From positions 1 through 64,000 of the forward strand of contig QZCP01000236.1 of the NCBI GenBank assembly GCA_003956705.1: 64,000 bases of DNA, given 5' to 3'. How positions within the stretch are numbered: the stretch's first letter is position 1; the number at the start of each line of letters is the position of its first letter. Shown here one piece after another: positions 1-11,252 of the stretch. Under the pieces are notes generated by a model. It was not told the DNA's origin, made no database searches, and saw only the letters and a list, made by a program, of their open reading frames with translations. The stretch comes from Brevipalpus yothersi. Taxonomy: Eukaryota > Arthropoda > Arachnida > Trombidiformes > Tenuipalpidae. The position numbers and the translations under genes are program-made.

Positions 1-75
1 GATTGACACACACAAGTAAGCACACAATTATGGTGAATGTGGAGTTGAGCGTAGATCGCGAAGATTTTCCTGCTA

Positions 76-81
76 TTTATT
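76..81 (-). terminator. poly(A) signal of phosphate carrier gene
   Basis: On the minus strand this reads AATAAA, about 125 bp beyond the stop codon at 206-208. Spacing and strand fit cleavage and polyadenylation of the phosphate carrier transcript. The rest of 1-205 shows no coding signal and is probably its 3' UTR and flank. Confidence 0.5.
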
Positions 82-205
82 CGGTGTTGATTGGATATAT
101 ATAATCTAAGAGTGTGCCTACCAGAGGCAACTATCTTGGGATAACTGATTGGATAGTTAATCAAACGAAAGCGGATTAAAATTAATAATCGATAACTAGA
201 ATTTC

Positions 206-1536
206 CTAATTTTGTTGGGCAGCCAGTTTACGTTTAAGGCTCTCGGGCATCTCGGGAGGAGGAGGTCTTGGAATTCCAAGGACGACTTTGACTGCATCAT
301 AAATGAACCATTGTAGAGCGGTTAAAGTACCAATCATAATGATCCTAGGAGTGAGACCCTTCCATAAACCTGATGGGAAAAGAAAAAATATGTAGATCAT
401 TTCGTGAAGGAATGAAATCGCCGAAATGAGAGCATCCCAGGGTTCGTTGAACAACTTTCTTCTATCACGCTTGACTCATTCAATACCCATGAAATGGATT
501 ATGAATTTAACTGTGCGTGAGTGCAGACAGAAGCTTGACCAATTTGTGTCAAGAATATAGATTACTTACCGGCCATTCCTAATTTCTTTGCTGCTTCGAT
601 GGCTGTGCTTCCTTTCTCCTGATTCAATTTGGATACAACAGTATCTGCTGGATGTGATACAATAGCGCAAAATACACCGGCTTTAAAGAGAGAGGGAGGA
701 GTGATTAGATACCGGGTCACATGGATAGATTTGTCTGATTTATCATCATCACCGTTCATCACAACTTACCAATATAACCAGCGGCAAAGGTAACAATCAA
801 TTGTTCAGATTTAGAACATTGGTCTCGAGGTTTGGGGACAACAAATTTGTACAGAGCTTCGACTGTTCGCTCGAAACAGGCGAATTTCATCATTGTGTAA
901 GGAATCTGTCTCATCCACAGTGGAGAAAGTCCTTTATAGAAACCACCCAGTCCTTCGGATTTCATGATCTGAGGAGCTACTCGACGAAGCATGGAAGAAC
1001 AACCAGGTTGTGTTTGAATTCGAACTTTGCACGCTTCCATTGGACACAGAGCAATGTCGGCAAAAAATTCAGCCGATGCACTAGCAGCCAAATACAATGA
1101 AGTTCTCCATTGATACGATAATTCTTCACCCAACATATTACTATAGACATTCTTGAATAATTCATAGAAGCCAAATTTACCCAAACCTTGCATTGAATAA
1201 CCTATGGCTGTTGGAGCCCATCCTCGACCTAAGCCTCTCATTCCTTCATCTTTAAGTGAAACTCTGAAGCCATTCATTATATTCTTATACTTAGCGGGAT
1301 CAGTTTGAATTCTACACTTGACCAAATCAAGTGGTACCACGGCAGTGTGTGTAAGACCACAACTGATAACACCACCGAGACCGCAAAGGGCATAAAATTT
1401 AGGAGATCCATACTCAACCGTACCTTTACCTGGCAAAGTAGAAGAGAGAAGAAAAAACCACATGGAAAGAGTTAAAATCAAATTGCAACATAAGCACTCA
1501 TCTTAATCAAATCCATCTCACAAAACACTTACTCAT
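206..1536 (-). CDS. SLC25A3: Mitochondrial phosphate carrier protein, 4 exons
   Basis: Imports inorganic phosphate with H+ into the mitochondrial matrix (SLC25 carrier family, inner membrane). Exons on the minus strand: 1536-1533, 1429-770, 680-570, 369-206; every junction is GT/AG and the 939 nt stay in frame, giving 312 residues. All three carrier repeats are visible: PLDLVK (repeat 1, from residue 34), PMEACK (repeat 2), and [10 protein letters not shown] (repeat 3). The C-terminus [12 protein letters not shown]...[13 protein letters not shown] is the hallmark of phosphate carriers. The length equals the mature animal protein. The usual N-terminal presequence of about 45 residues is absent: the first coding exon is only ATGA, joined to GTAAAGG to give [12 protein letters not shown]. 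That start is inferred from a good donor (ATGA|GTAAGTG); an upstream alternative exon cannot be excluded. Head-to-head with the Nup358-like gene. Confidence 0.94.
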
Positions 1537-2033
1537 TTTGACCCCTTATTATTTCACCGTACTTCACCGGTCTAAATTAACAACTATCCACACACTCAAA
1601 TTGATGGTAACAATCAATAAGGACAGCAAAAGATTGTTAACTAAAACAATTTGCCCTTCAAAAGTGTGTCTCTCTCGATCAGCTCTCAAGTTGAAGCTTA
1701 TACAAGCCGGAAACAGCAGAAAAGTGAGCAAAAGTGGAAGCCACTAGATGGCGACACTCAGCCAAATTGCATAGAAAATTAGTTTGGCGGCAAGTTTAAA
1801 AGTGACAACAACAAAGGCGAATGTATAGAGTTGAGAGTAGATGTCGCTGGACCAATCACAGCACGTTGAAAAATCCGTTGAAAAAATGAATGCATCAGGT
1901 TTGTTTGGTTTTGGTTACATTGTGTTGTATGTTGATGAGTTTGAATTTTTCTTGCTTGATTCGTTTTTTAACCTTGATGTGATATCGTGTATGTGATTAT
2001 TATTATATATAATTGGTGATTGTTTAAATTGTG
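1537..2033. promoter_or_regulatory. Divergent intergenic region, shared promoter candidate
   Basis: About 500 bp separate the start codons of two diverging genes, so both 5' UTRs and core promoters must lie here unless there are remote first exons. No clear TATA box was seen. It contains a short open frame at 1841-1996 described separately. Confidence 0.5.
1841..1996 (+). other. Upstream ORF with FG dipeptides, 51 codons
   Basis: An ATG-started frame of 51 residues ends 37 bp before the main start at 2034. It includes the run SGLFGFG, which resembles a nucleoporin FG motif. A good-looking donor (CAG|GTTTGT at 1899) lies inside it, but no AG in the right phase was found before 2034, so I could not splice it in frame to the main gene. 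It may be a regulatory uORF, an old first exon, or chance. Confidence 0.25.
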
Positions 2034-5000
2034 ATGGAATCAAGACCATTGTGGACACAATTGGCTAAGGAAAAGAATGAAGAACGTTGTCGATTGAGTA
2101 GAGATTTTCTTACCAAACTCAAGTTTGATGGCTCCAATCCTTCACCAGCTACAAATGATTGTACCGTTAAAGATCAAGTGATTAAGTGGAATATGGATTT
2201 AATGAAAATAATTAATGCCCAAAATGAGAGTATTAGACATATACTTGTTGAGATTGATGAAATTAAATCAATTTTAAGAAGTGATATTGAGGATTCGCTG
2301 ACAAATTTAAAGGAAGAATTATTGACAGCACTTAAATCTTCAAATTTACAGTCAACATCCATGATTCAGCCAACTACTACCATCCAGCCAGTTAATATGA
2401 TTCAGCCAGCTACTATGGTCCAGCCAGCTAATATCATTCAGCCAGCTAATGTGATTCAACCAGCTACAATTATTCAGCCATCAAGTAGTATGGGTAAAAC
2501 TGATGAGTGTAGTGATAAGACAAATGATTGTGAAATCATCTACTTCAAACAACCTCAATCACCTGACATTATCGAAAAGGTGGAAAAACATCAGCTGCCT
2601 TTGAACTTTTATGATTATCTGAATGCTACACCATGTGAAGGGTGTAGGGGGTGTGATGACTCGTCTGAGCCTGAAGATAATGGTGATGGTGATTCTTCGG
2701 AAAAAAAGTCTCCTCCAAAGGGTTTGACGAAATTTAGCTTCAACATCAGTGGTATTTCTCCTCCGACGAGTGGTATGCTCTTCGGACAAACTGGAAGAAC
2801 TTCGCTCTTTGGGAATGTTAAAGCTCAAGAGGAAGTTGATTCTACGACTAATAGTGGTGGACTGTTTTCTCAAGCGATCGCTGCAAGTGGGAGTGCCATT
2901 AAATTTGGTTTTAATACTTCGGATACCCAGAAATTCGATTTCCAACCAAAACTAGTGTTTTCTTCTGCTGAGAAAGAAGAAGAGGAAAACCAAGACGATA
3001 ACGATGTCGAGAGTAAGTGACCCTTCCTCTAATAGAAAATTAATCAAATTTATGAAACGAATTATTGAGAATGCTCTTTTGTCTTCCTTAGGTGAGCCGA
3101 ATGTTGATTTCAAACCTCTGGTCGAACTAGAACTGGTCGATACAAAGACTGGAGAAGAAGAAGAGATTCCCGTTTTCAAATCAAGAGCAAAAATATATCT
3201 CTTCGATGACGCTATCAGGGAATGGAAAGAACGAGGTGTTGGGGAATTGAAAGTTTTGGAACATAGAACTAATGGTAAACTACTTTTTTTATACTTTCTA
3301 ATATCAAAGCTTCTTATTTGCATACTTGATTTTCTTGTCCAGGAACCCATCGAATTCTTCTTAGACGTGATAAGGTATTGAAAGTTGCGTGTAATCAACG
3401 GATCACAGATAGTTTGACTCTCCTGCCTCACCCTACTATACCAACCGCGGTCACATGGATTGGTTGTGATTTCTCTGAAGAAAAAGAAAAGTTTGGCAAT
3501 TTTTGCCTCCGATTTAAGGTTGGTATTTGAATAATAACGTGTGTAGTAACTGTCTGGACTTGAACTATTTTAATTTTCTTTCCTTCTCATCTCATCAGAC
3601 CCAAGAATTGAAGGAAAAATTCGTATCGACTGTAGAAGATGTCAAGAAAAAGCTGTCAAATTCTCCTGGGAAATGTCAAATTGGAAATAGAGTTGAAAAT
3701 GAGGGTAATTCTTCTGAGGAGAATACTCCTCCGAAGGGTTCAACAAGCTTTAGTTTCCTGGGTGGTGGTTCTTCACCGAAGGTTACTTCACTTTTTGGAA
3801 ATACTGGGGCTGAAGGAGATGTTGATTCTTCGACGCAAGGCGGTGGACTATTCTCTCAAGCAATTGCTGCAAGTGGGAATGCCATTAAATTCGGTTTTAA
3901 TACTTCTGATACCCAGAAGTTCGATTTCAAGCCAAAACTAGTGTTTTCTTCCGTTGAGAAAGAAGAAGAAGAAAATCCAGATGAAAACGATGTTGAGAGT
4001 GAGTAATTCAAATTTCGGATGATCAAAAATAATCAAGCTTCTTAAAATATTCTTATGAAATACCATCTTTTCCCCATTAGGCGAACCAGCAGTTGATTTC
4101 AAACCTCTGGTCGAATTAGATCTGGTCGATACCAAAACTGGAGAAGAAGAGGAAAGTCCCATTTTTGAATCAAGGGCAAAAATTTATCTCTTCGATGACT
4201 CTAACAAAGAATGGAAAGAACGGGGAGTTGGAGATTTTAAAGTTTTAAAACACAAGGTTCATGGTAATTATCATGTTTTTTGCTATCCTTTTCTGAAAAT
4301 TCTTATGAGCGTTGTTTTTCCAGGGACACATCGCATGCTTCTTAGACGGGATAAAGTATTGAAAGTTGCTTGCAATCAGCGGATCAATTCAGATTTGACT
4401 CTTCACCCTCATCCAACTCTGCCTACAGCTGTGACTTGGATTGGCTGTGATTTTTCTGAAGAAAAGGAAAAATTTGGCAATTTTTGCCTTCGATTTAAGG
4501 TATGTCCAGTATTATTCAGTCCATAGTCTCTATCAAAACTTAATCGTTGATTCTTTTTCCATTCTAATCAGACTCAGGAATTGAAAGAAAGATTCTTCTC
4601 CACAGTGGAAGATATTAAGAGAAGTACGGTAAATTCTCCTGGAAAAAGTGAAACTGAAGATAGAGTTGAAAATGCTGGTACTTCTTCCGAGGAGAATACT
4701 CCTTCGAGGAGTTCAACGAGCTTTGGTTCCCTCACGGATAGTTCTCCGCCAGTAGGAACTTCGCTCTTTGGAAATGTTGGAGCTCAAGAAAATGTTGATT
4801 CTTCGACCCAAGGCGGTGGACTATTCTCTCAAGCAATTGCCGCAAGTGGGAATGCCATTAAATTCGGTTTTAATACTTCGGATACCCAGAAATTCGACTT
4901 CAAGCCAAAACTAGTGTTTTCTTCCGTTGAGAAAGAAGAAGAAGAAAATCCAGATGAAAACGATGTAGAAAGTAAGTAATTCGATTCATGACTAAAACAA

Positions 5001-5715
5001 TTGAATTTTTCAGATACATAAGTGGAAATGCATTCTTATCCTCTTATTTTCTTTTAGATGAGCCAAATGTCGATTTCAAACCTTTAGTCGAATTAGATTT
5101 GGTCGATACAAAGACCGGAGAAGAGGAAGAGAATCCTGTTTTCAAATCGAGAGCAAAAATATATCTTTTTGATGACTCTAACAAAGAATGGAAAGAAAGG
5201 GGAGTTGGAGATTTAAAAATCCTGGAACATAAGACTCATGGTAAGTGTTTCCTTCCGGATGTAATTTAAAACTTGTTCTCACAAACAATCGTTTATTCAG
5301 GATCCCATCGCATTCTACTCAGACGCGATAAAGTATTGAAAGTTGCTTGTAATCAGCGAATCACGGAAAAATTAGCTCTCCATCCTCATCCAACTCTACC
5401 AACTGCTGTCACATGGATTGGATGTGATTTCTCTGAAGAAAAAGAAAAGTTTGGCAATTTTTGCCTCCGGTTTAAGGTAGGTTTATTAAACAATATGAGT
5501 CATTACATCCAAAACTTATTTCTATATTATCCCCACTCTTCTTATAGACTCAAGAATTGAAAGATAAATTTGTATCCACTGTGGAAGATATTAAGAAAAA
5601 GCCCACTAAGTCTCCTGAAAAAGGTGAAACTGGAGACCCTTCCTCCCTGATGTTAGGCTCCATGCTCATATCAAATCCAAACGACTCCAGAGGATCTTCA
5701 GTCAACTCACCCTGA
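2034..5715 (+). CDS. Nup358/RanBP2-like protein with three RanBD1 domains
   Basis: Ten exons: 2034-3012, 3092-3274, 3343-3518, 3599-3998, 4081-4263, 4324-4499, 4572-4971, 5058-5240, 5301-5476, 5548-5715; 1007 residues in frame. Residues about 50-105 look coiled-coil; then seven hexapeptides of the type xIQPAx; then three copies of an FG linker (LFSQAIAASGNAIKFGF) followed by an acidic stretch and a RanBD1 domain near residues 327-465, 580-717 and 833-970. Each RanBD keeps WKERGVGD, LLRRDKVLKVACNQRI and the WIGCDF...LRFK core that binds Ran-GTP. The linker matches the segment before RanBDs in RanBP2, so the family call is firm. Missing here: TPR, zinc fingers, cyclophilin domain. It could be a derived short Nup358 or a soluble paralogue. 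GTG at 2031 is not the start; ATG 2034 is. Confidence 0.86.
2361..2486 (+). repeat. Seven coding 18-bp tandem repeats
   Basis: Seven in-frame 18-bp units encode MIQPTT, TIQPVN, MIQPAT, MVQPAN, IIQPAN, VIQPAT and IIQPSS in the first exon of the Nup358-like gene. It is a coding minisatellite and probably an unstructured spacer between the coiled coil and the first FG linker. Confidence 0.9.
2700..5547 (+). repeat. Tandem triplication of FG-linker plus RanBD cassette
   Basis: Three cassettes, each an acidic FG linker exon end plus two RanBD exons (always 183 and 176 bp), follow one another with the same intron positions and phases (1, 1, 0). The second and third linker exons are both exactly 400 bp (3599-3998 and 4572-4971), and their last 180 bp differ at only a handful of bases. 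Introns between are 60-99 bp and not obviously similar. This shows recent internal duplication by whole exon blocks. Confidence 0.9.
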
Positions 5716-6976
5716 CCTCGATGCCACCATTCACACTTCCAAAAGTTCTGATCTCTGAATGATGTCTGAAGATGTTGTCACCTCTTTCATGTGCTTTTCT
5801 TATTAGTTTCATACTTCACCCACTCTAAATGATTAAACTGTTGAACTTGCTTAAAAGCTCTCATCTCTAACAATCTTCTTTCATCGTCAACTAAATCAAA
5901 AGATCGATCGATCGTTAGCTTATCGTTGAAATCTTCTAGTTCAATCACTCGCGAGTCGACTCTTGTGCATATCCTTGATCGTCCATCCGACTAATTGAAT
6001 AACATCAAATTATAGTTATCATTAAGTAGAAGAAATTGCCTGTCCTTGTTCAGGGAAGAAATCTTCTTACCTGTCTCAGCAAATATCTATCAGAAGGATC
6101 GACAAGTTTAGGAATTCTCTCTGCCACTACCATTCATGTTAGTTTTCCGCTCATCGGCCATTCTTCGCTGCTAGCTCTTGTATTTCGTTCCAAAAGTCAT
6201 GATAGTTATATCTTCGCCTCAGAGAACAAGAAGAGGTTGCCAAAGAGAACTGATTTTACTATGGGCTCTTGGTTCGAGATCGATAAACAAGAGTTAAGAT
6301 GTATGGAACATACAGCATCGGGGAGATATCCTATTCAACCAAATCATAGGTTACTGATGATGGTTCTTATACTAGAATGCTCATCGAAAAACTCGACCAC
6401 ATCAATTCATAATAAATCTAAAAAAAAGATCAGATCTCATGATAAAATCTCCATTGACGAAAAATTTTTCCCTCTATGATATGAAATTTATATCACTGAA
6501 CTCAATTCTACTCTACAAGTTTGTAAATTCCAACTCTTTTAATTTGAACAAACCAAAAAATCAAAAGTTCATGAGTACAGAAAGAATGAGTACATCTTTC
6601 GAATATAAATATTTGTGGTCAGATGTAGAACACATGCGTGTATAGAGGATGAATTTTTCGTGGAGCTATTTTCTTTGCCCAAAAGAACACATAATCATTG
6701 CTGTACATGATTATCACACTGAGTGATGAAACATTGGGAAAAGAAGCCTTACTAATGTGCTAATAGTCGAGTCTATCAGTCGAGTTTATCTGAATCCTGA
6801 TTGATACATATTTTTCGAAGCAATACACACATCAATAAATACATGTATATTCGATATATTATCTAACGTGCTCGGATAGTTGACAGTTCGACATTTCGCG
6901 TTTATGTCAAGCATTTTAAATCTTGAGGAAAATGTTCACACCGAAACGTTCTTCATTTTGATATCAATCTGATAAT
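5716..6976 (+). other. Probable 3' UTR and intergenic stretch
   Basis: No recognisable gene. AATAAA at 6411-6416 could end the Nup358-like transcript with a 3' UTR of about 700 bp. A frame open from 6036 to 6479 (first ATG internal, near 6261) encodes no domain I know and lies within that probable UTR. From about 6640 the sequence is plain AT-rich DNA leading to the next gene. Confidence 0.4.
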
Positions 6977-7935
6977 ATGAATGATAAATCAAGCCGATTG
7001 CCGGTCTACATAAAAAATGGTCCAACCTATGCCTACAATCCACCTCTTACGAGAAAATTCGGTTCCATCGAGCTGACTTCAGGGGAGACCGGATTTGAAT
7101 CTCTCAATTTGAACGATCGTGGTAACCGTTCTACTAGTTCATCATGTCTTTCACTTCCATCTTCACCTATGAAAAATAATCCCTGGAGTCCGATGAGAAA
7201 TTCATCATCTTCTCCAGGTTCGAACAAGATGCTGTGTTCCTCAAAAATTCCATCCTCATCTCATCCTTATCATAGTTCTCCACGAAAACAGCCAACCCAA
7301 ACAACCAAAATTGTCCATCCTGTCGATGGTGACACAGAACAGCCTCTCAATATTGATCGGCTGACTCATTGCTCTTGCAAGAGAAGTGGTTGTCGGTCAG
7401 ACTCAGGAAGTACTCCAAATTTTTCTCGATACTTTATGCCTAAAACAAATAGGGATGTCCATTTTGATATCGATTATATGATCCGAAAGTCTTGTCAATC
7501 CACACCATTGCGGTCAAAATCTAAATATGTCTCCACTAGCAAATCATCTCCCACTTACGAATCAACTTTATCACGATCAAGTACCCTGGCTTCAATTCTC
7601 TCTGATAACAATAATAACAGCCATTCATGCTCATGTCAGTGTAGAGGAAGATCACCCGAAAAAGATCAATTTTCTCTTGCTCAACTTCAAGGTACCTTAA
7701 AAAAAGGAGATTATATTGAGGTTAGTAGACTGTTGATGAATTAATGAGGCTTCTCGATTCTATTCGAATTTTCTCCCCATCTCATCAGGGTATGCTGAGA
7801 ATTCAAACTCGATGTGGTCAAGATTTTTTCAGTAAAGCTCAAAGGTCATCCACGACGAAAGAGAAAAATTTTGGCTCTAATCGATCATTACCAAAGCACT
7901 TGGTGGGGAATCCATCCGAAATTCTTCCTATTTAA
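6977..7935 (+). CDS. Uncharacterised serine-rich protein, 2 exons
   Basis: Not recognised. Exon 6977-7720 (248 codons) joins 7789-7935 through a 68-bp intron (GAG|GTTAGT ... CATCAG|GGT, phase 0), giving 296 residues. The protein is rich in Ser, Pro, Asn and basic residues, with short SSP/SP motifs (LPSSPMKNNPWSPMRN) of the kind proline-directed kinases modify, and two small cysteine clusters, HCSCKRSGC near residue 133 and CSCQC near residue 219. No membrane segment, signal peptide or folded domain is evident; it looks mostly disordered. The open length, the short intron typical of this genome and the absence of simple repeats support a real gene, but expression evidence is lacking. Further exons at either end are possible. 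Confidence 0.5.
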
Positions 7936-8279
7936 GATTCTCCCAAGAAAGTTGAAGAGGAAATAAGCTTTAAGCTAATAACCTTTTGATTGAAATGATT
8001 TCTGAACCAAGAAAGAATCCCAGAATCCAAGAGAATCTGAAAGCTTGATTCGAAAGTCAGAATTTATTTTCAAAATCCGAAATGATGATTATGTGGATAT
8101 CAATATTCTCTCTTCTGTAAGAATAATAGGTAATACATTCTGTGCTCTTCGGAAACAGAGCTTTGGTTACGGTCGATTGTTAGATTTTTAAAAGTTCACA
8201 GACCAGACACATAGAAAAAGGAGCTCTAGATATCTTCAGTTCCAGGAGAAATTCTGAGATATTCTGAAGTGAAGCATAT
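7936..8279. other. Convergent 3' intergenic region
   Basis: 344 bp lie between the stop codons of two converging genes. A minus-strand AATAAA is at 8063-8068. Otherwise nothing is seen. Confidence 0.5.
8063..8068 (-). terminator. poly(A) signal candidate, gustatory-receptor-like gene
   Basis: Minus-strand AATAAA about 210 bp past the stop codon at 8280-8282; right strand and plausible distance for this gene's 3' end. Confidence 0.35.
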
Positions 8280-9692
8280 TCACATCATGGATGGAAAGAT
8301 CAAAATTGCAACCCAAAAAGTAACCACTGTAATGAGAAGAAAATTAGGTGTAATCAAGAAGAAATCTCCAACACTGAATCCAATTCTGCCATATGCAATT
8401 CTATCCAAGAATAGCCATGCCTGTAGGAATGTAAAATTGAACAAATAAGTAAAAATGAAATCAATATAATTCTATGAACCTACTTCATCTCTCAAATCTT
8501 GGCTTGCCTCACCAAGTGTCAATGGGTAAAGATCATCATAAACATTGGTAACCAATTTAGGAATCGGGCTACTATTTTGTATTAGGATATAAATTGAAAT
8601 AAAATTGAAGATCCATCTATAACCTAAATGGAACATTTGGCCGGTGTTCAATCTTTTGTTGAGTAGATAATGTGCTTGAAAAATCATAGCCAAAAAGTGA
8701 ATCGCCATGAAAATTAGGAGAAAATGCTTCCAATACTTATTCGCTTTCTTCGTCAATTCGATAGCAGCACAAAATTCATTTCGAAGTTTTCTCAAAAGTT
8801 CAGATGATATTCTAACCATTTGTCCATGAGCTTGAGAAACTGATGTCAGTATGGTAGAGTTGGAAGCGGGCCTAACGGTATTCTCAGCATCCGTTTGAGT
8901 TGATTGAAGTTCGTTTCGAGTCTCTTGATCCATGATTATATCTCCATTCTGGATCGGACTAATGGTTTTCTTCTGTGTAGCCTTAATTTTCAAACCAATA
9001 TCACCGAAAATTCTTCGAACAAAAACGGTTACCACGATAAATTGATTCAATAAAACGATCAGCAAAACTGTTTCGAATAATTCAATCAAAATATGGCCAC
9101 AATCCAGTAGAAAAGTAATTCGCAGCATTTCATCCAGATGATTCAGAACTAGGCTCATCACATATTGACCGTATAAAGCAAATATCATGAAAATCAGAGT
9201 GTAAAGCCATTTTCGAATTTTGGCAGCATCTCGAATCAATCGACTCGATAGTGGTTCCTGACCTGTGTTGAATGTTGATTGGCTGTTATTATTGTTGGTA
9301 TACAGACGGTCTAGAACCATATCCAAAACTTCACGATCAGAGGGTTTACGTAGAATATAGTTGAGTAAATAGAATGTACTTGCATCGTTGAGAATCAGTC
9401 CATATCTCATGTTTTCTAGACTGAAATCGAACACATCTTCCAGGCCAGTGTAGGATAAAAATGAGGTTAACATTAACAGTGAATGAATAATGGTGAAAGA
9501 ACCACAAAAAAACACTAAGCGTTGCAGAGTTTGTCTGCTTTTAGGGCGATTAAATACTCGAGAAAGATTTTTGAAAATCACAAGCTCATTTGAAGCAAAT
9601 AAAATTGAAATATTCCGAACTTCATCTATTGGGTCAATTCCCGATTCGGAATCCTCCCCTTTATGCAAATTGTTTGGTTCTATGCTGGCCAT
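8280..9692 (-). CDS. Gustatory-receptor-like 7TM protein
   Basis: Exons 9692-8484 and 8420-8280, joined through a 63-bp intron (GATGAA|GTAGGT ... CTACAG|GCATGG, phase 0), give 449 residues. Hydrophobic segments lie near residues 59-80, 95-114, 162-184, 193-228 (long, perhaps two), 323-345, 357-373 and 425-447. A loop of about 90 polar residues (231-320) precedes the last three. The short final exon carries the receptor's end: GRIGFSVGDFFLITPNFLL, then the last helix. A conserved late intron before a GFF(T/x)I-like segment and helix 7 is typical of the insect-type Gr/Or superfamily, which form ligand-gated cation channels; chelicerates carry many such divergent Grs. There is no signal peptide, as expected. 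The ligand cannot be told. Family call is from topology and the C-terminal pattern, not close similarity. Confidence 0.72.
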
Positions 9693-11252
9693 CGATAAAA
9701 TTGAAACTCAGTCAAGCTTCAATTTCGTGAAAATGAAGCTTGATTTAGATGAAACTTCAATGATCAATGATTTTAGCTAAGTAATGTAACTAGATCAATA
9801 ATCTAGTACTTACATATTCGACGTTCTCATTAGAATTGACGATTGTCTGGCTCATAAGTCCTACTTTTGAAGATAATCGATATGTTTTCAGTTATTTTTT
9901 ATTTCTATGCTTTGTGTAAGCTTGCTTCGTAAGCTTCATGTTGGTTAAATATCGCATTGGTTCATGTCACGCTCAAAAATCAATTTTCATGGAATATTGA
10001 CTCACTTTTTCTGTTTTCAGAAGCTCTCATTTTGCTTGGGAAAGATCCTAGCTCAAAAACGAATTTGGATGTTGAATAGAGCATGAGACAATGTTCAGAA
10101 TCGTGAAAAATCAGTTTTTCAAAGTGTTTCGAGTGTTTAAATGAGTGAAAACCTCGAATTTTATTTAAAAGTTTTCACATATCCACAAGTTTAATTTATA
10201 GTGTTTTCTTTAATGGTTTCATTTTGCTCTATTTTTTCAAGTTTTCATTATTATCAACTTCAGTAGAATGAGAACGTTTCCCAAGACATTTAAAACAGTG
10301 TTCTATTAAACATTCATCAGATGAGTTATGAACTCAACTGTACACGAATCATTACGCTATTTGATTGAAATTTACATGTTGGTGATGTTTCAAGCCAAAT
10401 TTGGGCGACATTTTTCCTCTCCTGAACTTCGGATACCATATTTAATAGAAAATGATGATTTTGCAATGCATAACACGGCGCAAAATTTTCTAATTTCATT
10501 TGATCTCGTCCTAACGGTGTCTCTAGTGGGAGCTGCTCTCAACACTAGAACTTCCATCGAATTCCATTCGATTCGTGAATACTTTTACTTATTTGAATGT
10601 TCTTTCGTAGGAACTTCGAAAAAATATCTCTTACGCCGACAAAAGTGCTTTGAATAAAGAACCATTACAATATTCAGTGAATATGCCAAATACTATCTGA
10701 GATTGATCATCAGATTCTTTTTCGACATTTTTGGTTACTTTTAAAATTTTGAGATTCATGAAATTTTCATGATTTACATCATCTACATTTTTAGTCTGAG
10801 GGTCCACCAGTACGACCGTATTTGAAACCCAAAATGATGTTACTCACTTGATCCATTCAACGCATGATGTATTAATATATCATCAGGAAAGAGTCCAGAG
10901 TAGGCTCGAATTTCAACAGTCGCATGATTTATCAGATTTTGTCATCGATTGAACGAAATAAAGGATATGAACAAGTATGATTAGTTTTATTCTACAGCCT
11001 ATTCTATTCTTGTGAGTTAGAAGTCACAATGGTTACTCTCAAACTTTCTTCGATATATTAACAAAAATGTATTGAGTCTCGAATCCAACGATTGTCTAAT
11101 AGGATTATCTCATTTTATTGAATACAATAATGTGTAGAGAAAAAAATAGATTACATTTTGTTTCTTATTCGATTGGATATAGATCTATTTCAAATAATGA
11201 TATTCTCTTTTTGGCTTTCATTTTCATGCAAATGCCCATTATCAATTCATCC
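9693..11252. other. Intergenic, no supported gene
   Basis: AT-rich sequence between the receptor gene and the 3' end of the first SoxE gene. A 109-codon ATG frame at 10328-10657 matches nothing I know and has no clear splice or repeat support. It could be an isolated exon but is not called. AATAAA for the SoxE gene lies at the right edge. Confidence 0.4.
11114..11119 (-). terminator. poly(A) signal of minus-strand SoxE gene
   Basis: Minus-strand AATAAA about 135 bp past the stop codon at 11253-11255. Confidence 0.5.

Noticed and set aside
2031..2033. GTG as start of the Nup358-like protein
   Set aside because: Non-ATG start is not warranted in a nuclear animal gene when ATG follows directly at 2034.
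1899..2044. Intron joining the FG uORF to the Nup358-like gene
   Set aside because: The only usable AG (2043-2044) would put the main frame out of phase.
6036..6479. 147-codon frame after the Nup358-like gene
   Set aside because: No known domain, no ATG at its start, and it lies inside the probable 3' UTR before AATAAA at 6411.
10328..10657. 109-codon ATG frame
   Set aside because: No domain, no splice partner seen; could be chance in AT-rich DNA.
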